Source of the DNA: Neurospora tetraspora
Lineage: Eukaryota > Ascomycota > Sordariomycetes > Sordariales > Sordariaceae
Length of the DNA stretch: 64,000 nucleotides
Assembly (NCBI RefSeq): GCF_033439725.1
Contig: NW_026944389.1
Coordinates: 1,054,001-1,118,000, forward strand
Direction of reading: 5' to 3'
Shown here: in pieces, positions 10,683-22,406 of the stretch
How positions within the stretch are numbered: the first letter of the stretch is position 1
Layout of the letters: every line of letters starts with the position of its first letter
Translations under genes and position numbers: made by a program
Notes under the pieces: generated by a model
Told to the model about the DNA's origin: nothing
The model's input: only the letters and a program-made list of their open reading frames with translations
The model's database searches: none

Positions 10683-12914
10683 ATGGTGCTCGGAGGCTTT
10701 GTAACGGCCCTTGTCTGGGCACTTGCGGGCTTGGGTACCGTTTCCGCCAGTCCAGTAGCTGGTGATCTTGTCCCTGCTTACCAGATTCGAAATGCGCCGG
10801 GAATGACGTCCCATGACACATTAAAGCATGTTGCAAGAAGTTTAAATGCTGTCAGGTTGGAGGGAAGAGACAAGAACCTAACGACCGGGAGGATAGACTT
10901 TAACAGGAGCTGGAGGGGAGCCACACTTATGAAGCTCCAGTTGTATGTACTGCAGAGAATCTCCTCTTTTCTCGATTCCACGGTCCATGCTGACTACTTT
11001 TGTCTCTTACAGCGAAAGGGAAGACAAGCCCGGTAAAAACCAGAGCTTGAGCTCCAGCCTCAATATCGAGGTTACCTGCGAGGAGTGCTACATTAGGGGG
11101 GCTGCCACCGGCTCGTTCACTGTCAACGGCAACTTCACCGACGTCTTCCGGAACCACACTCTCGAGATCGGGAGAGAAATCGAAAACGTGACCAAGGCAG
11201 CCGCCGACCAGCTCACGGATGCCATCAAAGGTAGCGGAGAGGCCATCGTAAACGAATTCAAAGAGCTGATATACGAAGGAGATACCGACTTCACCGATAT
11301 AGATTGGCCAACCCTGGACCTGGACTTTGACGTCGATCTCGCTCCTCTACCAGAGGTCAAAATCGGGTTCTTGTTCGAGGACGACTTCGAGCTGTATCTG
11401 AAGCTCAACACAAAGATAAGCGCAGCGTCGACATATGAGTTGAACCTCTTTTCTTCTAAGGATCCGAGTTTTGGCTTCTCCGAGGGAGATGATATCACAG
11501 CGGGCCTTGCGGTTGTCATTGATCTGATCATCGAGCTTGACGCCGAGGTTGACATCAGCAGCGGCTTTCATATGAAGAATATGAAGTTTGACAAGGGCGT
11601 GGGTGCTGAACTTGTCATGTTCAGCCGCAACATTTCGGACTTCAACTTCCACGGAGGAAAGTTTGAGTTCCTGCCAGTCACCCTGTCTTCTCCAACAGCT
11701 ACTATCAAGGCGGTGTTGAGAGTCGCGCTGAAGGCTGGACTGGAGTTCAAGCAGGTGACGAAGCAACTCCCAAAGGTGAAAACGAAGGACGACAAGCCGC
11801 TATTTGGTGCTGGAGTGGTTGCTGAAGTTGTTGCCCATGTGGCCGAGTTCTCGATATCTGTTACAGGGCCTACGATATCCACAGGTGACGAGAACTCGGG
11901 CCCTGAGAAGGCTGCCCGTCGAAACGAAGTGGAATCGGCCGGTGCCGTGCACCCTGACAGTTCGTCATTCCACGAACTTGCAGTTCGAAAAGACGGGGAT
12001 GACGAAGAAGAGGAAGAGTGCAAGCTCAAGGCTGAAGCGTTCTATACCTTTGCTCTTGCGGTCGCCGCGGGTGCCACCATCGAAGCGCTAGGCAACACCT
12101 GGGGTCCTAGTCCTAATTCTTCTATCCCCGTTTTCCATACCAAGATAGGCGGCTTCTGCGCTACCCTGACCACGCCCACGGCGACAGTCACGGCCACAAC
12201 CACAGCGGGCCTGGAGGAACGCGGATCCCCCAGACTCAACTGGCTTCCTCGCATGACTCCGCCACCATTACTTAACCGTTTCTTGGGCCGTCGGGAAGAA
12301 GAACTGGTCACTACCACCATTTCGTCCACGGCAACCTTCTTTGGGCAGATTTGCAAGTCTCCAGGACTGGTCAACTGCCCGGTCTCGCTGCAGGAAAGCA
12401 CAACAATGAAATCTGTTATCACACTCGTTACCGTTTTGCCAGCCGGCGTTTCTCCGGTCTTCCCTGCTACCCAGATGGACTCGGTGTCCTCGATTCCAGA
12501 GTTTGGAACTAACGTTCATAACATGATTTCATCCGTCAGCGGGCCTCCGACCTCATATAACCCATCTGCTACAGACGACGGCTTCTTGCCCAGCGCCAGT
12601 GAAGCCATTCAAGACGTCAAGGACTTCCTCGACAAGGACACAAATGGTGTCAGCAATAGGGTTATTCTTGGTGTCTCGTTGGGATTGGGAATACCGGTGT
12701 TGATCGGTGTTATTGCCGGCTTGGTGTAAGTTGACCTTCTTTGCGTTCCCATCCCGCCTGTGACATGAAAGTCACTTGTGACGGAAGCACTAACAGAAAT
12801 ACGCGGTCCAGGCACTTGATCCGGCGCAAGCGGTACTCACCAGTACCATCAAGAGCTCCTGTCAGAGATGAAAGGGGCGAGCTGCCAGGCCCAATGCCAC
12901 ACACTGCATCCTGA
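10683..12914 (+). CDS. Single-pass cell-surface protein, spliced
   Basis: Three exons: 10683-10942, 11013-12725 and 12812-12914, giving about 691 residues. Intron 1 (70 nt) has donor GTATGT, a GCTGAC branch and acceptor TTACAG. Intron 2 (86 nt) has donor GTAAGT, branch CTAAC and acceptor CCAG. Phases agree at both joins. The N-terminus (MVLGGFVTALVWALAGLGTV) is a signal peptide. The ectodomain has several N-x-S/T sites, a VTCEECYIRG segment, and long beta-rich stretches such as KIGFLFEDDFELYLKLNT. A Ser/Thr/Pro-rich region follows, then one hydrophobic helix (ILGVSLGLGIPVLIGVIAGL) and a basic tail from intron 2 onward (HLIRRKRY). The layout is a type I membrane protein. It resembles a broad family of fungal secreted or surface proteins of unknown function (DUF7029/DUF7223 type, from memory and uncertain). 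Confidence 0.8.
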
Positions 12915-13256
12915 ACATCGCTGGTAGGCTTTTTAATCGTGTACTTAAGGGGCAAAGAAGTGATACTAGAGGGAAACCGGAGAAATGTAACAGAAACAAG
13001 AGCGTTCAAACTTCCACATCAAAGTCTAGGTGAATGGTGACTGTACTTAGCATGTCGGCTTCCCGCAACCGGTGTCCTGTGTAAGATCCGTCATGCGTAC
13101 CTACCTACCCCTAGGTAATCACTCCGGTACCAGAAGCATGGCCCATCAGAAGAACCAACAACTACGTCTCACGGGCACCAATAAGTGCTCGTTCGTCAAT
13201 CAAGACAAATGGGCGGAGAGGCACTACGCCCTGCGGAGAGAATCTCGACCCTTCTC
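12915..13256. other. 3' flank between convergent genes
   Basis: No gene seen. The surface-protein gene (plus) and the archaemetzincin remnant (minus) end on either side. Confidence 0.5.
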
Positions 13257-13627
13257 TCAAGCCAGGCATGAAAGCCGGCAAACATACCCACCCACATGCA
13301 GCCAGCTTTGGCAGAACTCCATCAAGGCCTGATATCTTTGCACAATGTATGCCTGCTCGTTATCACCAGTTTCGGGTGAGACGCCCATCATGGCATGTGT
13401 GATTTTTGCCAGGCAGACAGGGCACAAGTAAGGAGGTTGTCTAACATCCTCTGCCACACTCGTTGTACCCTGCATAACACAAGCATAATAGGAGCAGTGT
13501 CCCAAGCAGAAACAATGGCCTATCTCGTGAGAGACGGTGCGAGCGACCCTCGAGAACCAAAGTCCATGTAGATCGTTTGCCGAGTTCGACATAGGCTGAA
13601 CTGCAGCGCCCATGGGGGTTGAAGGTA

Positions 13628-14096
13628 CAATTCAATACTGGTTTGTTTGTTAGTTTGGTTCTTCGATCATGGGTTGAACAGGGGAGTTTCGGAGCTCTCA
13701 TTGGCCTTTGAAGAGAGGAACTGTCCTCCGTTTGAAGCATCATGGGACAATGACAAGGGTTTTTGTTGGAAGTCCGTGCCCTGGGCCGCCCATTCACCGG
13801 CTTTGCCCATTCACTGGGCCGTTCCATTACCGGCACTCCCTTCCAGGTATTTAGGCTGCCCTGGTTTCCGTTTCTCCTCTTCCGTTAGACAACTACAATC
13901 AAGCCCTTTTCGTTGTCGCCTTCCAGCCTCCATCAGTTTTTGACGCCACAGAAGCCTCTTATGTCTCTCTCCGACTCCTTCAAGACTAGAAGATATCGGT
14001 CTACGGTAATTAACCGATAGAAAGCCGAACACTTTCCTATATCCAGCAAAGTTGCCGTTTTTTGTACAGACTAACAAACAAACCAGGGCTGTATTG
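13628..14096. mobile_element. MITE with TA duplication, inside the archaemetzincin gene
   Basis: Ends are imperfect terminal inverted repeats of about 28 bp; both contain CTGGTTTGTTTGTTAGT when read inward. The flanking dinucleotide is TA on both sides (13626-13627 and 14097-14098), as for Tc1/mariner-type elements. The middle holds a solo LTR (13764-13935 plus 5-bp duplication); without it the element is about 292 bp. Excising it with one TA restores the host reading frame, which supports the boundaries. Confidence 0.7.
13764..13935 (+). mobile_element. Solo LTR, 172-bp family, copy 1
   Basis: Begins TGTTGGAAGTCC and ends CCTCCATCA, flanked by a perfect 5-bp duplication GTTTT (13759-13763 and 13936-13940). 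It shares near-identical sequence with the copies at 17798-17969 (reverse) and 21605-21768. It is not RIP-mutated. The short TG..CA unit with 5-bp duplications fits a very small LTR retrotransposon (TRIM type). Confidence 0.85.
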
Positions 14097-14256
14097 TACG
14101 TCCAGGCCAGGGGGGACGTCGGCTGGGGCTTTCGGCTTCGGCTTCTTGTGTGTCCGCTTCCTCTTTTTCGACGGGGGACGAGGGTCGTGTACTTGGGGGC
14201 TTCTGGGCGCCAAGCTTTCTTTGCCCCCTCCATTTCGTCAATGTAGGGGGCGCTAA

Positions 14257-15265
14257 AAATTTGGGATAATATTTTAATCTGGGATAGTGCCCAATACAAC
14301 TGATACAAATTCGATTATTAACCCCCTACAAAATCGCTCATTTGCATCGTAATTTCGAATAGCAATATCGCCGCATTTCGTACCCAAACGCATCGCTTTT
14401 TATCGTATTTGCCTCGTAAAGCTATAAAACAATAAGAATTTATATATCTATATATTAATTAAAGTCGCTAGTTAACTTACTAATTCTAATATAAATAGAT
14501 TCCTCTAAAAAGAATTCCCCGTCCCCGCCGGCCTAATTAATACCTACTGGTATTTCGACGCGCGCGATCGATATAATATTTTTAAATTTAATAATAAGAA
14601 GCCGCCTTCAATCAAAGAAATCGCTCATTATATTAGTAAATTATATAATTTAATTACCTACTATATAAAATTATTATAAGATACGGGTAAGGCTACTATT
14701 TTAACAAAACTTAGAAGGCGGCCGCAGTCGTTAACCTCCGTTAAAAAGGAGGTTATTACGGTATATATAATTTTTTACTTTAGGGGACGGTTCCCTACGT
14801 TATAATTTATAGTAATAATTATTACTAACCGCTTGCGATCGATACGGCTGAATTCTCCATCGACTCAATTCGATAGGCACTAATATACGAAATTTATTAA
14901 CGATTACCCGGAATTACGGTTAACGACGTACTACGTTATTAATTTTAAATACTACTGTTAAAAGTTGAACCTTAAATCCATAAACGATTAGTTTAATAAG
15001 TATAAGGATATTACCGCTATTATTCCCCCGTATAATTACTAGAATAATAATAAATGTAGCGTACGTATTAGTTACGTATCGAGTAATCACATAAAGGTAG
15101 TAGTATTAAAGGAATTGAATAAAAGAAAAATTAACGAAATTTTTTTGAATTAATTGAATTCAACGCCCTTTAATTGCGCGAAATTAATACTAATAGTTAA
15201 ATCTAACTAGAAATTTTTAATCTTGCAAATAGGGAGTCTTATTCCTTAATTATAGGTATAAATAT
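14257..15265 (+). pseudogene. RIP-mutated pogo/Fot1-like transposase, N-terminal part
   Basis: AT-rich with many stops, but one plus frame around 14600-15120 reads as the helix-turn-helix half of a pogo-type transposase: RRRPQSLTSVKKEVITVYI, then WYTKFINDYPEL with a TAG at the Trp, and later INDWFNKYKDIT. Gln and Trp codons have become TAA or TAG, the usual RIP outcome. The matching catalytic half may be the fragment at 22840-24100, separated by later insertions; that link is an inference. The LTR element at 15271 interrupts the downstream side. Confidence 0.45.
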
Positions 15266-17797
15266 AAATATAATACCGGATATCCTCGATATACGGTATT
15301 GTCATCATCACCCCTTGTATTATACCTTAGACTAGCCAAGGCAGCCTAGACTAGCTGGGCTGGTACAGAGGATTCCATACCTGCCAAGCTTGGAATTCGG
15401 ACTACTCTATAGTCCGTACTTTGCACTCCCCGCGTAGGATATCTTCTTCGTATAAGCAGCTAGCTTCGAACCGTCCCCTTCTTTTTAAATCATCTTTCTT
15501 ATTACCTTTATATACTTCTAATACTACTACATCCTTTGTAATCTATACCGTATTGGAAGCAATCCCCAAATTCCCGTACTAAATAGTAGCTACAATTAAA
15601 CGGTTGTAGTAATACTAGCGATTTAAACTATACTAACTATACCGACGGCGCAAACGACTTTATCACGAGCAATACGATTAACTATATCCGATATTCCCCT
15701 ACCTTCAATACTAGGCACACGATTATTTTAAGTACCGCTAGCGAAAGCGCAAACCTTCTACTAATCTAATCGACGGTAATAATAAAATTCCAGTAACTCT
15801 CGTTATTACTAACTTCCTTATTACCTCCTCGGCCGCCGAATTTAAGTACGCGACCGCTCTTTTCTTAAAGCGAATTTGAGTAATTTTAAGAATTTTCAAT
15901 ACCCTTCCCTACTAATAACGAATTTGGGTACTTGCTAATATTTCCTCCTTAATACTATACTATTTCGTAAAGCAGCGAATTTAGATAGCCGCTTCCTAGC
16001 CGTTCGAAACGAACTTAGGTACTCTTAAAACCCCTATTCTAATACTAGCACTAGTACCGGCCTTCGGCCACTATACTAACTCCCCTACCAACGCGAATTA
16101 TCCTTAAGCGCGCCGACCGACTATAAACCAAACTCCCATTCTATTACAATAAATAAGTCATTCTAGCGCTCCCGCCGAACTAAGTTTACCTTACGAATTC
16201 TTAATTCACCCTTTTCCATCGCGACGAAAATACGGACATCGCCATAAATTAGATGATTCGAATGCCCGCCTCTAAACAATATATTCCAGCGTTTCCGCAA
16301 AACTAAATCAAGTAGCCTTTATTAATAAATTTAAACAACTATAGCCCGCCTCTATTATTACCTATAGTATCCAAAGGATAAAGAGTATCCTTATAGAACC
16401 TTTTTTCAAGATGGCAATAAACTTAGGGACCCCCGCGCCTTCTTTTACTCTTTACAAATTATTTGGGACTACAAATAATTCTTCTATATTCGTATTAACG
16501 GATTAGGTATTAATTATTTTAAGGCTATCTAAAATCTATTCCTCCCCGCCGAAAATATTTAAAAAGATTTCTAAAAGCTATACTATCTAGTTATACTTTA
16601 TTATTAATAAAGTTAAAGAAAAAGAAATATATAATAAGTATAAAAAAATGGACAAAGATAAGAAGTCGTATAGTAAATATAAGGAAAATAAGGATAAGGA
16701 ATAATTTAATGACCCTCGTATTTAGAAAATACCTTATCTTTCTAAATTAAAAGAGGTTAGAAAGGATACGCTAATACTTTCTTTCTAGAAGCTTTTCTTT
16801 CGACCTAAAATTAGCTTTATAAATTTCTATCAACGAAAATAGGGTTCTTTCAATTATATACTTATTAATTAGTATTGCAACCGTGATTTAGCGAATATAC
16901 TTCCCGGTAATATTCTTCTTATTCGCTAACTTTTAATTCTTTCTTACCGCCCCCCAGAAAAGAAACCTCGTATCCTTTTAATCTTAGTAATTTAAACTAT
17001 TTTTTCTATTACCTTAAACGCTATTAGCGTTAATAACGAAGATAAATATATCGTCGTTCCTAAGAAAGTTATCTATACCGCTAAATAATAATTTCGAACT
17101 ACGCGCGAAGCGCTTTAAGTATTAGACCCTTATATCTATTCAATATTAAAATTATAAACTTCGTCCGTCTCCCTATCTCCCGCGGAGATTAAAATTAAAA
17201 AGTTAACTTCAAAACTACCGTTTCCCAAAACTGTAATTAAGTATATTTATTATAAGTATAGTAATTCTAATTTTCGCTCGAGGAACGCCCTTTTTAACTA
17301 CGTCTATTCAAATATATATAAGCCTAATGTTCGTTTGAAAATGCGATCTCTTATTATTACAGCTAATAATACCCCGAATTACTAAGTTAACCGTTACCCT
17401 AGTAACGAGGATATTATTAATTTCCTTAACGGCCGCCTAACTTCCCTAGCGGCCCCCTATCGGGTTCTAATTCGCCCGGTTCGCCCGGCTATAGTTTTTT
17501 CGCCAGTATTACCAACCCCGAACTTCGAAGAGCGGTATCGCAAATTTCTCGAATCCCGCCGCCGCGCTCCCCTTCCTAAGCCGAACTACTAAAAATTTAA
17601 TTTTGAAGCGAAATTCGATAAGATTTATAATAATTTAAACCGCGAATTCAAAAAGCGGTTTTCTTATTTAACCATCGTTAAGAATAAAATAATTACCGTA
17701 ATACCTACTACGGTATTTCTAATTCCCGTCGCGGATACGTACTCTAATATTCTAATATTTAAACTATTCGTCCCTAAACTATTACCGAAGCTAGACT

Positions 17798-17969
17798 TGA
17801 TGGAGGCTGGAAGGCGACAACGAAAAGGGCTTGATTGTAGTTGTCTAATGGAAGAGGAGAAACGGAAACCAGGGCGGCCTAAATACCTGGAAGGGAGTGC
17901 CGGTAATGGAACGGCCCAGTGAATGGGCAAAGCCGGTGAATGGGCGGCCCAGGGCACGGACTTCCAACA
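17798..17969 (-). mobile_element. Solo LTR, 172-bp family, copy 2
   Basis: Reverse-orientation copy of the 13764 element, same length, flanked by a perfect 5-bp duplication AGACT (17793-17797 and 17970-17974). It is not RIP-mutated although it lies within strongly RIP-mutated DNA. Confidence 0.88.
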
Positions 17970-19206
17970 AGACTTCTCTTACTTCGGGCGTTACGAAAAA
18001 AAGCTTCCTATTATTACCGGTAACGCTACAATATCCCTAGCTTCCAAGCAGAACAATTCCGCCTCTACTACGGCTACGGCTATAGTATTTCTAATTCCGT
18101 AGCCGGTAGCTTTATCTCCTCCCAAAAGTAGTAGTCCAATAGCTACTTCTAATAAATATAAAAATAGTAATTAGCCTACTTCTCCCTCTAGTAGTTAAAT
18201 TTTAATTCCCTATAATTGCCGTACTTATAATAAAATCTTTAGCTTACGAAACCTCCTCTTCACCTATCCCTACGATTATAACTATTACCGGCCTACTAAA
18301 TTAAAGACTAGTACCTTAAAAGTTTTCACCATTAAAAATACTAGCTAGCGTAGTAGTAAAGGAACTATAAATTTTAATATACTTAAAAATGTAATTAGTA
18401 AACTCACTACCCTAGCTTTTATAATGTAGCAATTTAAACGCTCACTTTAAGATTTATCTATATAATAATACTTTCTTATTAAATTTCGAGCTTTCAATTC
18501 CCTCCTCTCTTATTATTATAATAAGGACATTATTTTCTTTCTTTCTAGGCGGGTAACTATAAACTAAATAATCTTTTCTCTTAATAATAATACTAAAGCA
18601 TTATTACCAACCCTATATTTTTGATTCCCGTTTAATCCTATTACTTCTACCTTTCTTCTCTTAATAATTCGATAGACTTGACCAGCGTAATAGTTTCTCT
18701 AGTAACCCGGCGTAACTATAGTATTACAATTTCCTTAACTAAATTATTTTAATAATTAATAATCAATAATAAAAATAAAAGAATTAGTAATTCCTTAACT
18801 ATTCTTTATAATTCGTACCAACTCCCCTACTAATACCGAATTAATAATTCCTTAATAGCTTTTTATAACCCGTACTAATTCCCTTGCTAGCACTTTACAA
18901 TTCGTCAACGGCCCTATTACCTCCTAATAGCTCTTTACAATTCGTACCAACTTACTAGAAATCCCTTTTTATACCCTTTTACTTTACTTCTATTTATCTA
19001 CGTAATAATCTTTTCATTTTTCACGCCCTCTTAACTACTCCTTCGAATACCCCCTTCTCTTTCCTTCTTTCATTTAATTAACTAACGCCCGGCTTCCTAA
19101 ACTTTACCTAACTTCCCAGACCTCATCGGACCCCTACGGACTTTTACTATCTTCGCCCTTATAATTCTGATATACCCCAATACGCCCCAGAGTATCCCGA
19201 ATAGAT

Positions 19207-19275
19207 AGATACATCGGAGGAGACCTAAAACTTATCGGAGGAGACCTAAACATTATCGGAGGAGACCTGGAATTT
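19207..19275. repeat. Short tandem repeat, about 21-bp unit
   Basis: Three close copies of a unit containing ATCGGAGGAGACCT, with a degenerate fourth unit and another copy near 19398. It lies inside the LTR element just before its right LTR. On the minus strand it reads as repeated RSPPI-type residues, which may be part of an old gag or linker protein. Confidence 0.6.
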
Positions 19276-19957
19276 AATAATAGAGACCTGGAGGACTTCG
19301 GAAATAATTTATTGCCTTTATAGATAGTTTCTCCGGACCTTATTGCCTTCATAGACAGTTTCTTCGGACCTTCTCTTATTATCTTTATAAATATATTTAT
19401 CGGAGGAGACTTAAACACTTGGGACTATCAAGGACAATAGTTTCTTTTCTTATAAGCCGGCATTTAATACCGAATATCTTCGATATACGGTATTATCGTT
19501 ATCACCCCTTATATTATTATACCTTAGACTAGCTAAGGCAGCCTAAACTAATTGGGCTGGCATAGAGGATTCCATGCCTGCCAGGCTTAGAGCTCGGACT
19601 ACTCTATAGTCCGTGCCTTACGCTCCCCGTGCAGGATATCTTCTTCGTACAGGCGGCTAGCTTCTAACCGTCCCCTTCTTTTTAAATCATCTTTCTTACT
19701 ACCTTTATATGCTTCTAATGCTACTGCATCCTTTATAATCTGTACCGTATTGGAAGCAATCCCTAGATTCCCGTATCAAAATAAATATAGAATCCTTATT
19801 TACTTTTTATTTTATTTTTATTTAACTAAGGAATTTATTAATAATAATATCCTAAGCGATATACAATTCGCTAAATCCCCAATAGGATTTTCGAACGTAA
19901 AATTTACCCTTAATTAAGAGAAACTCTACTCGCACCGTAGGAAAACTCTATTCGGAC

Positions 19958-22406
19958 TGTCATGGGGCTAGTGCCCAGGGTGTTGGCTTGGATTTGCCAA
20001 GCCGGATCCCTGCAGGCTCGATAAGCCGATAAGCCAATGCGAGCCTTCTGGTTGGCCAGACCCGTATAACTACCTAGCCCGTACGCTCAACCTTAAAACC
20101 TTATCTTAATTACACCCTTCTAGTACAATCTTTCCTCCCTTTCTTTCCCTATTAAATATAGTGTTTCAACCTTATACGATTGCTCGCTATATAACGCTTT
20201 GATAGACCCGTTACATCATATTTGACCCTCTTTTTAAATTAATACCGTTACCCTTCTCTTGTAGGCACGCCTAAAGAGTCTCTCTCCCCTTCGTTGCTCT
20301 TATCCCCTCTAATAACGAATTTCTCATCTACGACAACTGTTCTTATCCACCGACCGATTCCTTTTGCTACCCAGACCCCCGTCCCTCTCGATAATAGTAC
20401 CGGATTAGATTCCGTAGTCCTAAGACCCTTAAGAACGCTTCAATTAGTTTAGCGCTACCTTCGAGACTGTATTAAGCGAGCTCGTTACTCTTAAAGCTTT
20501 GACCTCCCCTTCTCTCGATGTTCCTATACGAAAGATAATACTCCCCTACCTCGAAAAGTTTTCTGGGAATAAAGAGGACTTCGAAACTTAAGTTTTGAGC
20601 GCGCTAACTAAACTCTATATGGATAGGTACGCTATTAGCGACTTAAAAGCGCAATTTTACTATTTGCTCGCTTGCTTATTGTCCACTGTTAAGAAACCAT
20701 TCGTCGCCTTCGCTAACTCCCCCTTAGTGCGGTCGCCGATAGTATTCCTCGATAAGTTCCGTCTTACTTACGGGGACCCCCAACTCCGCCAAATGCGTTA
20801 ACCAAGAACTACACCAATTGCGATAGAAGAGCAGGGAGTTAATAGCGAGCTTTTTAGTTCGGTTCGAAGAGGTACTTTACTATACTTACGCAGATTCTTA
20901 GTCGGACCCCGCCAAAGTCAATTAAGTAACCGCCGCCTTAAATTATAATTGGAAATAATAGCTCAACGATAGGACCGACGTACTTAAACAATATATATAG
21001 CTACTCACTTACTTAAGGAAGTTTAACGGTAACTCCTTTCTTTTAGCCTTTACCTCCTCGTTTTCGAAGTATACCCCGGTTAATGATGATGACGCTAGTG
21101 ATCCTATAGATACCTCTATTAATACTTCGGTGGCCTCGTGAAAGATGTCGCCGTTTTAGAAGTAGAAGAATAAGTAGAAGAAGGAGGGTAAGTGTACGAA
21201 TTGTGGGAGTGGCTCTTACTAGTTCAAATAGTGCAAGTAAAAGATAAGGATAAATAACGTTCGAATGTAACCCGGTAGGGGCTTAGACGGCTACGATAAC
21301 GACGATTAAGAGGAGGAGCTTTTAGATTGAGCGAAGTCTTATTGAAGACGACCCTAATAATATTAGGGGTAGAAGAGTGCTACTATCGCTAGTTAGCTTG
21401 CTAGGGTATACCGTCTACTAAATGAATAAGCAAATTCTAGAATAATACCTTTCGCCGCCCAACTATATTTAGTAGTACCTATTTATAACGCAACCGATGG
21501 AGGGAATAGGTATTACATTTCGCAGGTATAAAAATCACTGAGGCTATTCCTTAGCGAGGGAACGAGAGGGCAACCTACTACTGGTAGGAGAAGTAAAGTG
21601 ATACTGTTGGAAGTCCGTGCCCAGGTTGCCCAGTGAATGGCACTGGGCCGCCCATTCACCGGCACTCCCTTCCAGGTATTTAGGCTGCCCTGGTTTCCGT
21701 TTCTCCTCTTCCTTTAGACAACAACAATCAAGCCCTTTTTCGTTGTCGCCTTTTCCAGCCCACCGACAGATACGAAGTATTAGGTAATAGCTTTAATTTT
21801 AATTATCTCCGTTACGGATCGCTAATATAACACGGCAAAAGAGGGCCCCGGAATTAGGCAAGGTCTAGAAATGTCCCCTAATTTAGTCTTAGTACCAGGC
21901 CATAGCGCAACTCTATAAGGGTAGGCGGTAAGCGCATCGTTACCGACTCGGGTAGGAAGCAGGTAATTGTACAACGTTTGTTTGGAGGCTCAATATAGAT
22001 ACTTTTCCAGTATTATTAGTTTTCCCCGTTTAGATAGGCATTTGGCTAGGTACGGTTGTGCTGGATTTTGGTCATTTTTTTCGTATATTTTAGCTGCGAC
22101 ATATATTGTATTGTAGGCCGAGCTCTCCATAGGGGAGCAGGGGGGTAATGTCATAGGGCTAGTACCCAGGGTATTGGCTTGGCTTTGCCAAGCCGGATCC
22201 CTACAGGCTCGATAAGCCGATAAGCCGATGCGAGCTTTCTAATTGGCCAGACCCGTATAACTGCCTAGCCTGTACGCTCAACCTTAAAACCTTGTCTTAA
22301 CTACACCCTTCTGGTACAATCTTTCCTCCCTTTCTTTCCCTATCAAATATAGCATTTCAACCTTATACGACTGCTCGCTGTGCAACGCTCTTGCAGACCC
22401 GTTACA
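19958..22406 (+). mobile_element. Non-autonomous gag-only LTR retrotransposon
   Basis: LTRs 19958-20215 and 22149-22406 are both 258 bp, start TGTCAT and end GTTACA. A perfect 5-bp duplication CGGAC flanks the element (19953-19957, 22407-22411). A polypurine tract (GGGGAGCAGGGGGG then TAA) precedes the right LTR. The interior of 1.9 kb encodes Gag only: a frame near 20540-20800 with YLEKFSGNKEDFE and AQFYYLLACL, then a CCHC zinc knuckle near 21190-21240 (CTNCGSGS, His now Tyr). I find no reverse transcriptase or integrase. Stops are of RIP type. A 164-bp solo LTR (21605) is nested inside. Related solo LTRs lie at 25356 and 32561. Confidence 0.85.
21605..21768 (+). mobile_element. Solo LTR, 172-bp family, copy 3 (164 bp)
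   Basis: Begins TGTTGGAAGTCC and ends CCCACCGACA, flanked by the 5-bp duplication GATAC (21600-21604, 21769-21773). It has a small deletion relative to the other two copies. Inserted in the gag-only element, so younger than it. Confidence 0.87.

Larger units (their letters stand above)
13257..14256 (-). pseudogene. Archaemetzincin-like metalloprotease, disrupted and truncated
   Basis: The intact 3' piece (13257-13629) encodes the archaemetzincin core: HEIGHCFCLGHC with zinc-ligand His residues and catalytic Glu, then C-x4-C-x-M, then CPVC 16 residues later, and a C-terminus like fungal homologues (YQALMEFCQSW). Archaemetzincins are zinc metalloproteases found in archaea, animals and fungi. 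Reading upstream, the frame is broken at 13628-14096 by a TA-flanked insertion. Removing it and one TA joins the frame in phase to 14099-14256, which reads Lys/Arg/Pro-rich then PADVPPGLD. At about 14257 the frame runs into RIP-type AT-rich DNA, so roughly the first half of a normal gene is missing. This is almost certainly a pseudogene. Confidence 0.75.
15271..19778. mobile_element. Full-length LTR retrotransposon, RIP-mutated
   Basis: Two direct repeats of about 305-311 bp (15271-15581 and 19475-19778) share long stretches such as GGAAGCAATCCC and CCGTCCCCTTCTTTTTAAAT. The element is flanked by the 5-bp duplication AAATA (15266-15270 and 19779-19783). The outer ends read TAATACC..CGTATCA, consistent with original TGATAC..GTATCA. 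The 3.9-kb interior is heavily mutated and I cannot assign gag or pol with confidence, so orientation is unknown. A 172-bp solo LTR (17798-17969) sits inside it. Confidence 0.8.

Noticed and set aside
10945-11012. ATG at 10945 as the start of the surface-protein gene
   Set aside because: It lies inside intron 1 (10943-11012); splicing links the exon-1 signal peptide in phase to the main exon.
13441-13836. Second minus-strand frame overlapping archaemetzincin
   Set aside because: It is the alternative frame of the protease core and runs through the MITE and solo LTR.
17664-17957. Minus-strand frame of 97 codons in the AT-rich block
   Set aside because: Over half of it is the solo LTR at 17798-17969; a similar frame appears at the 13764 copy.
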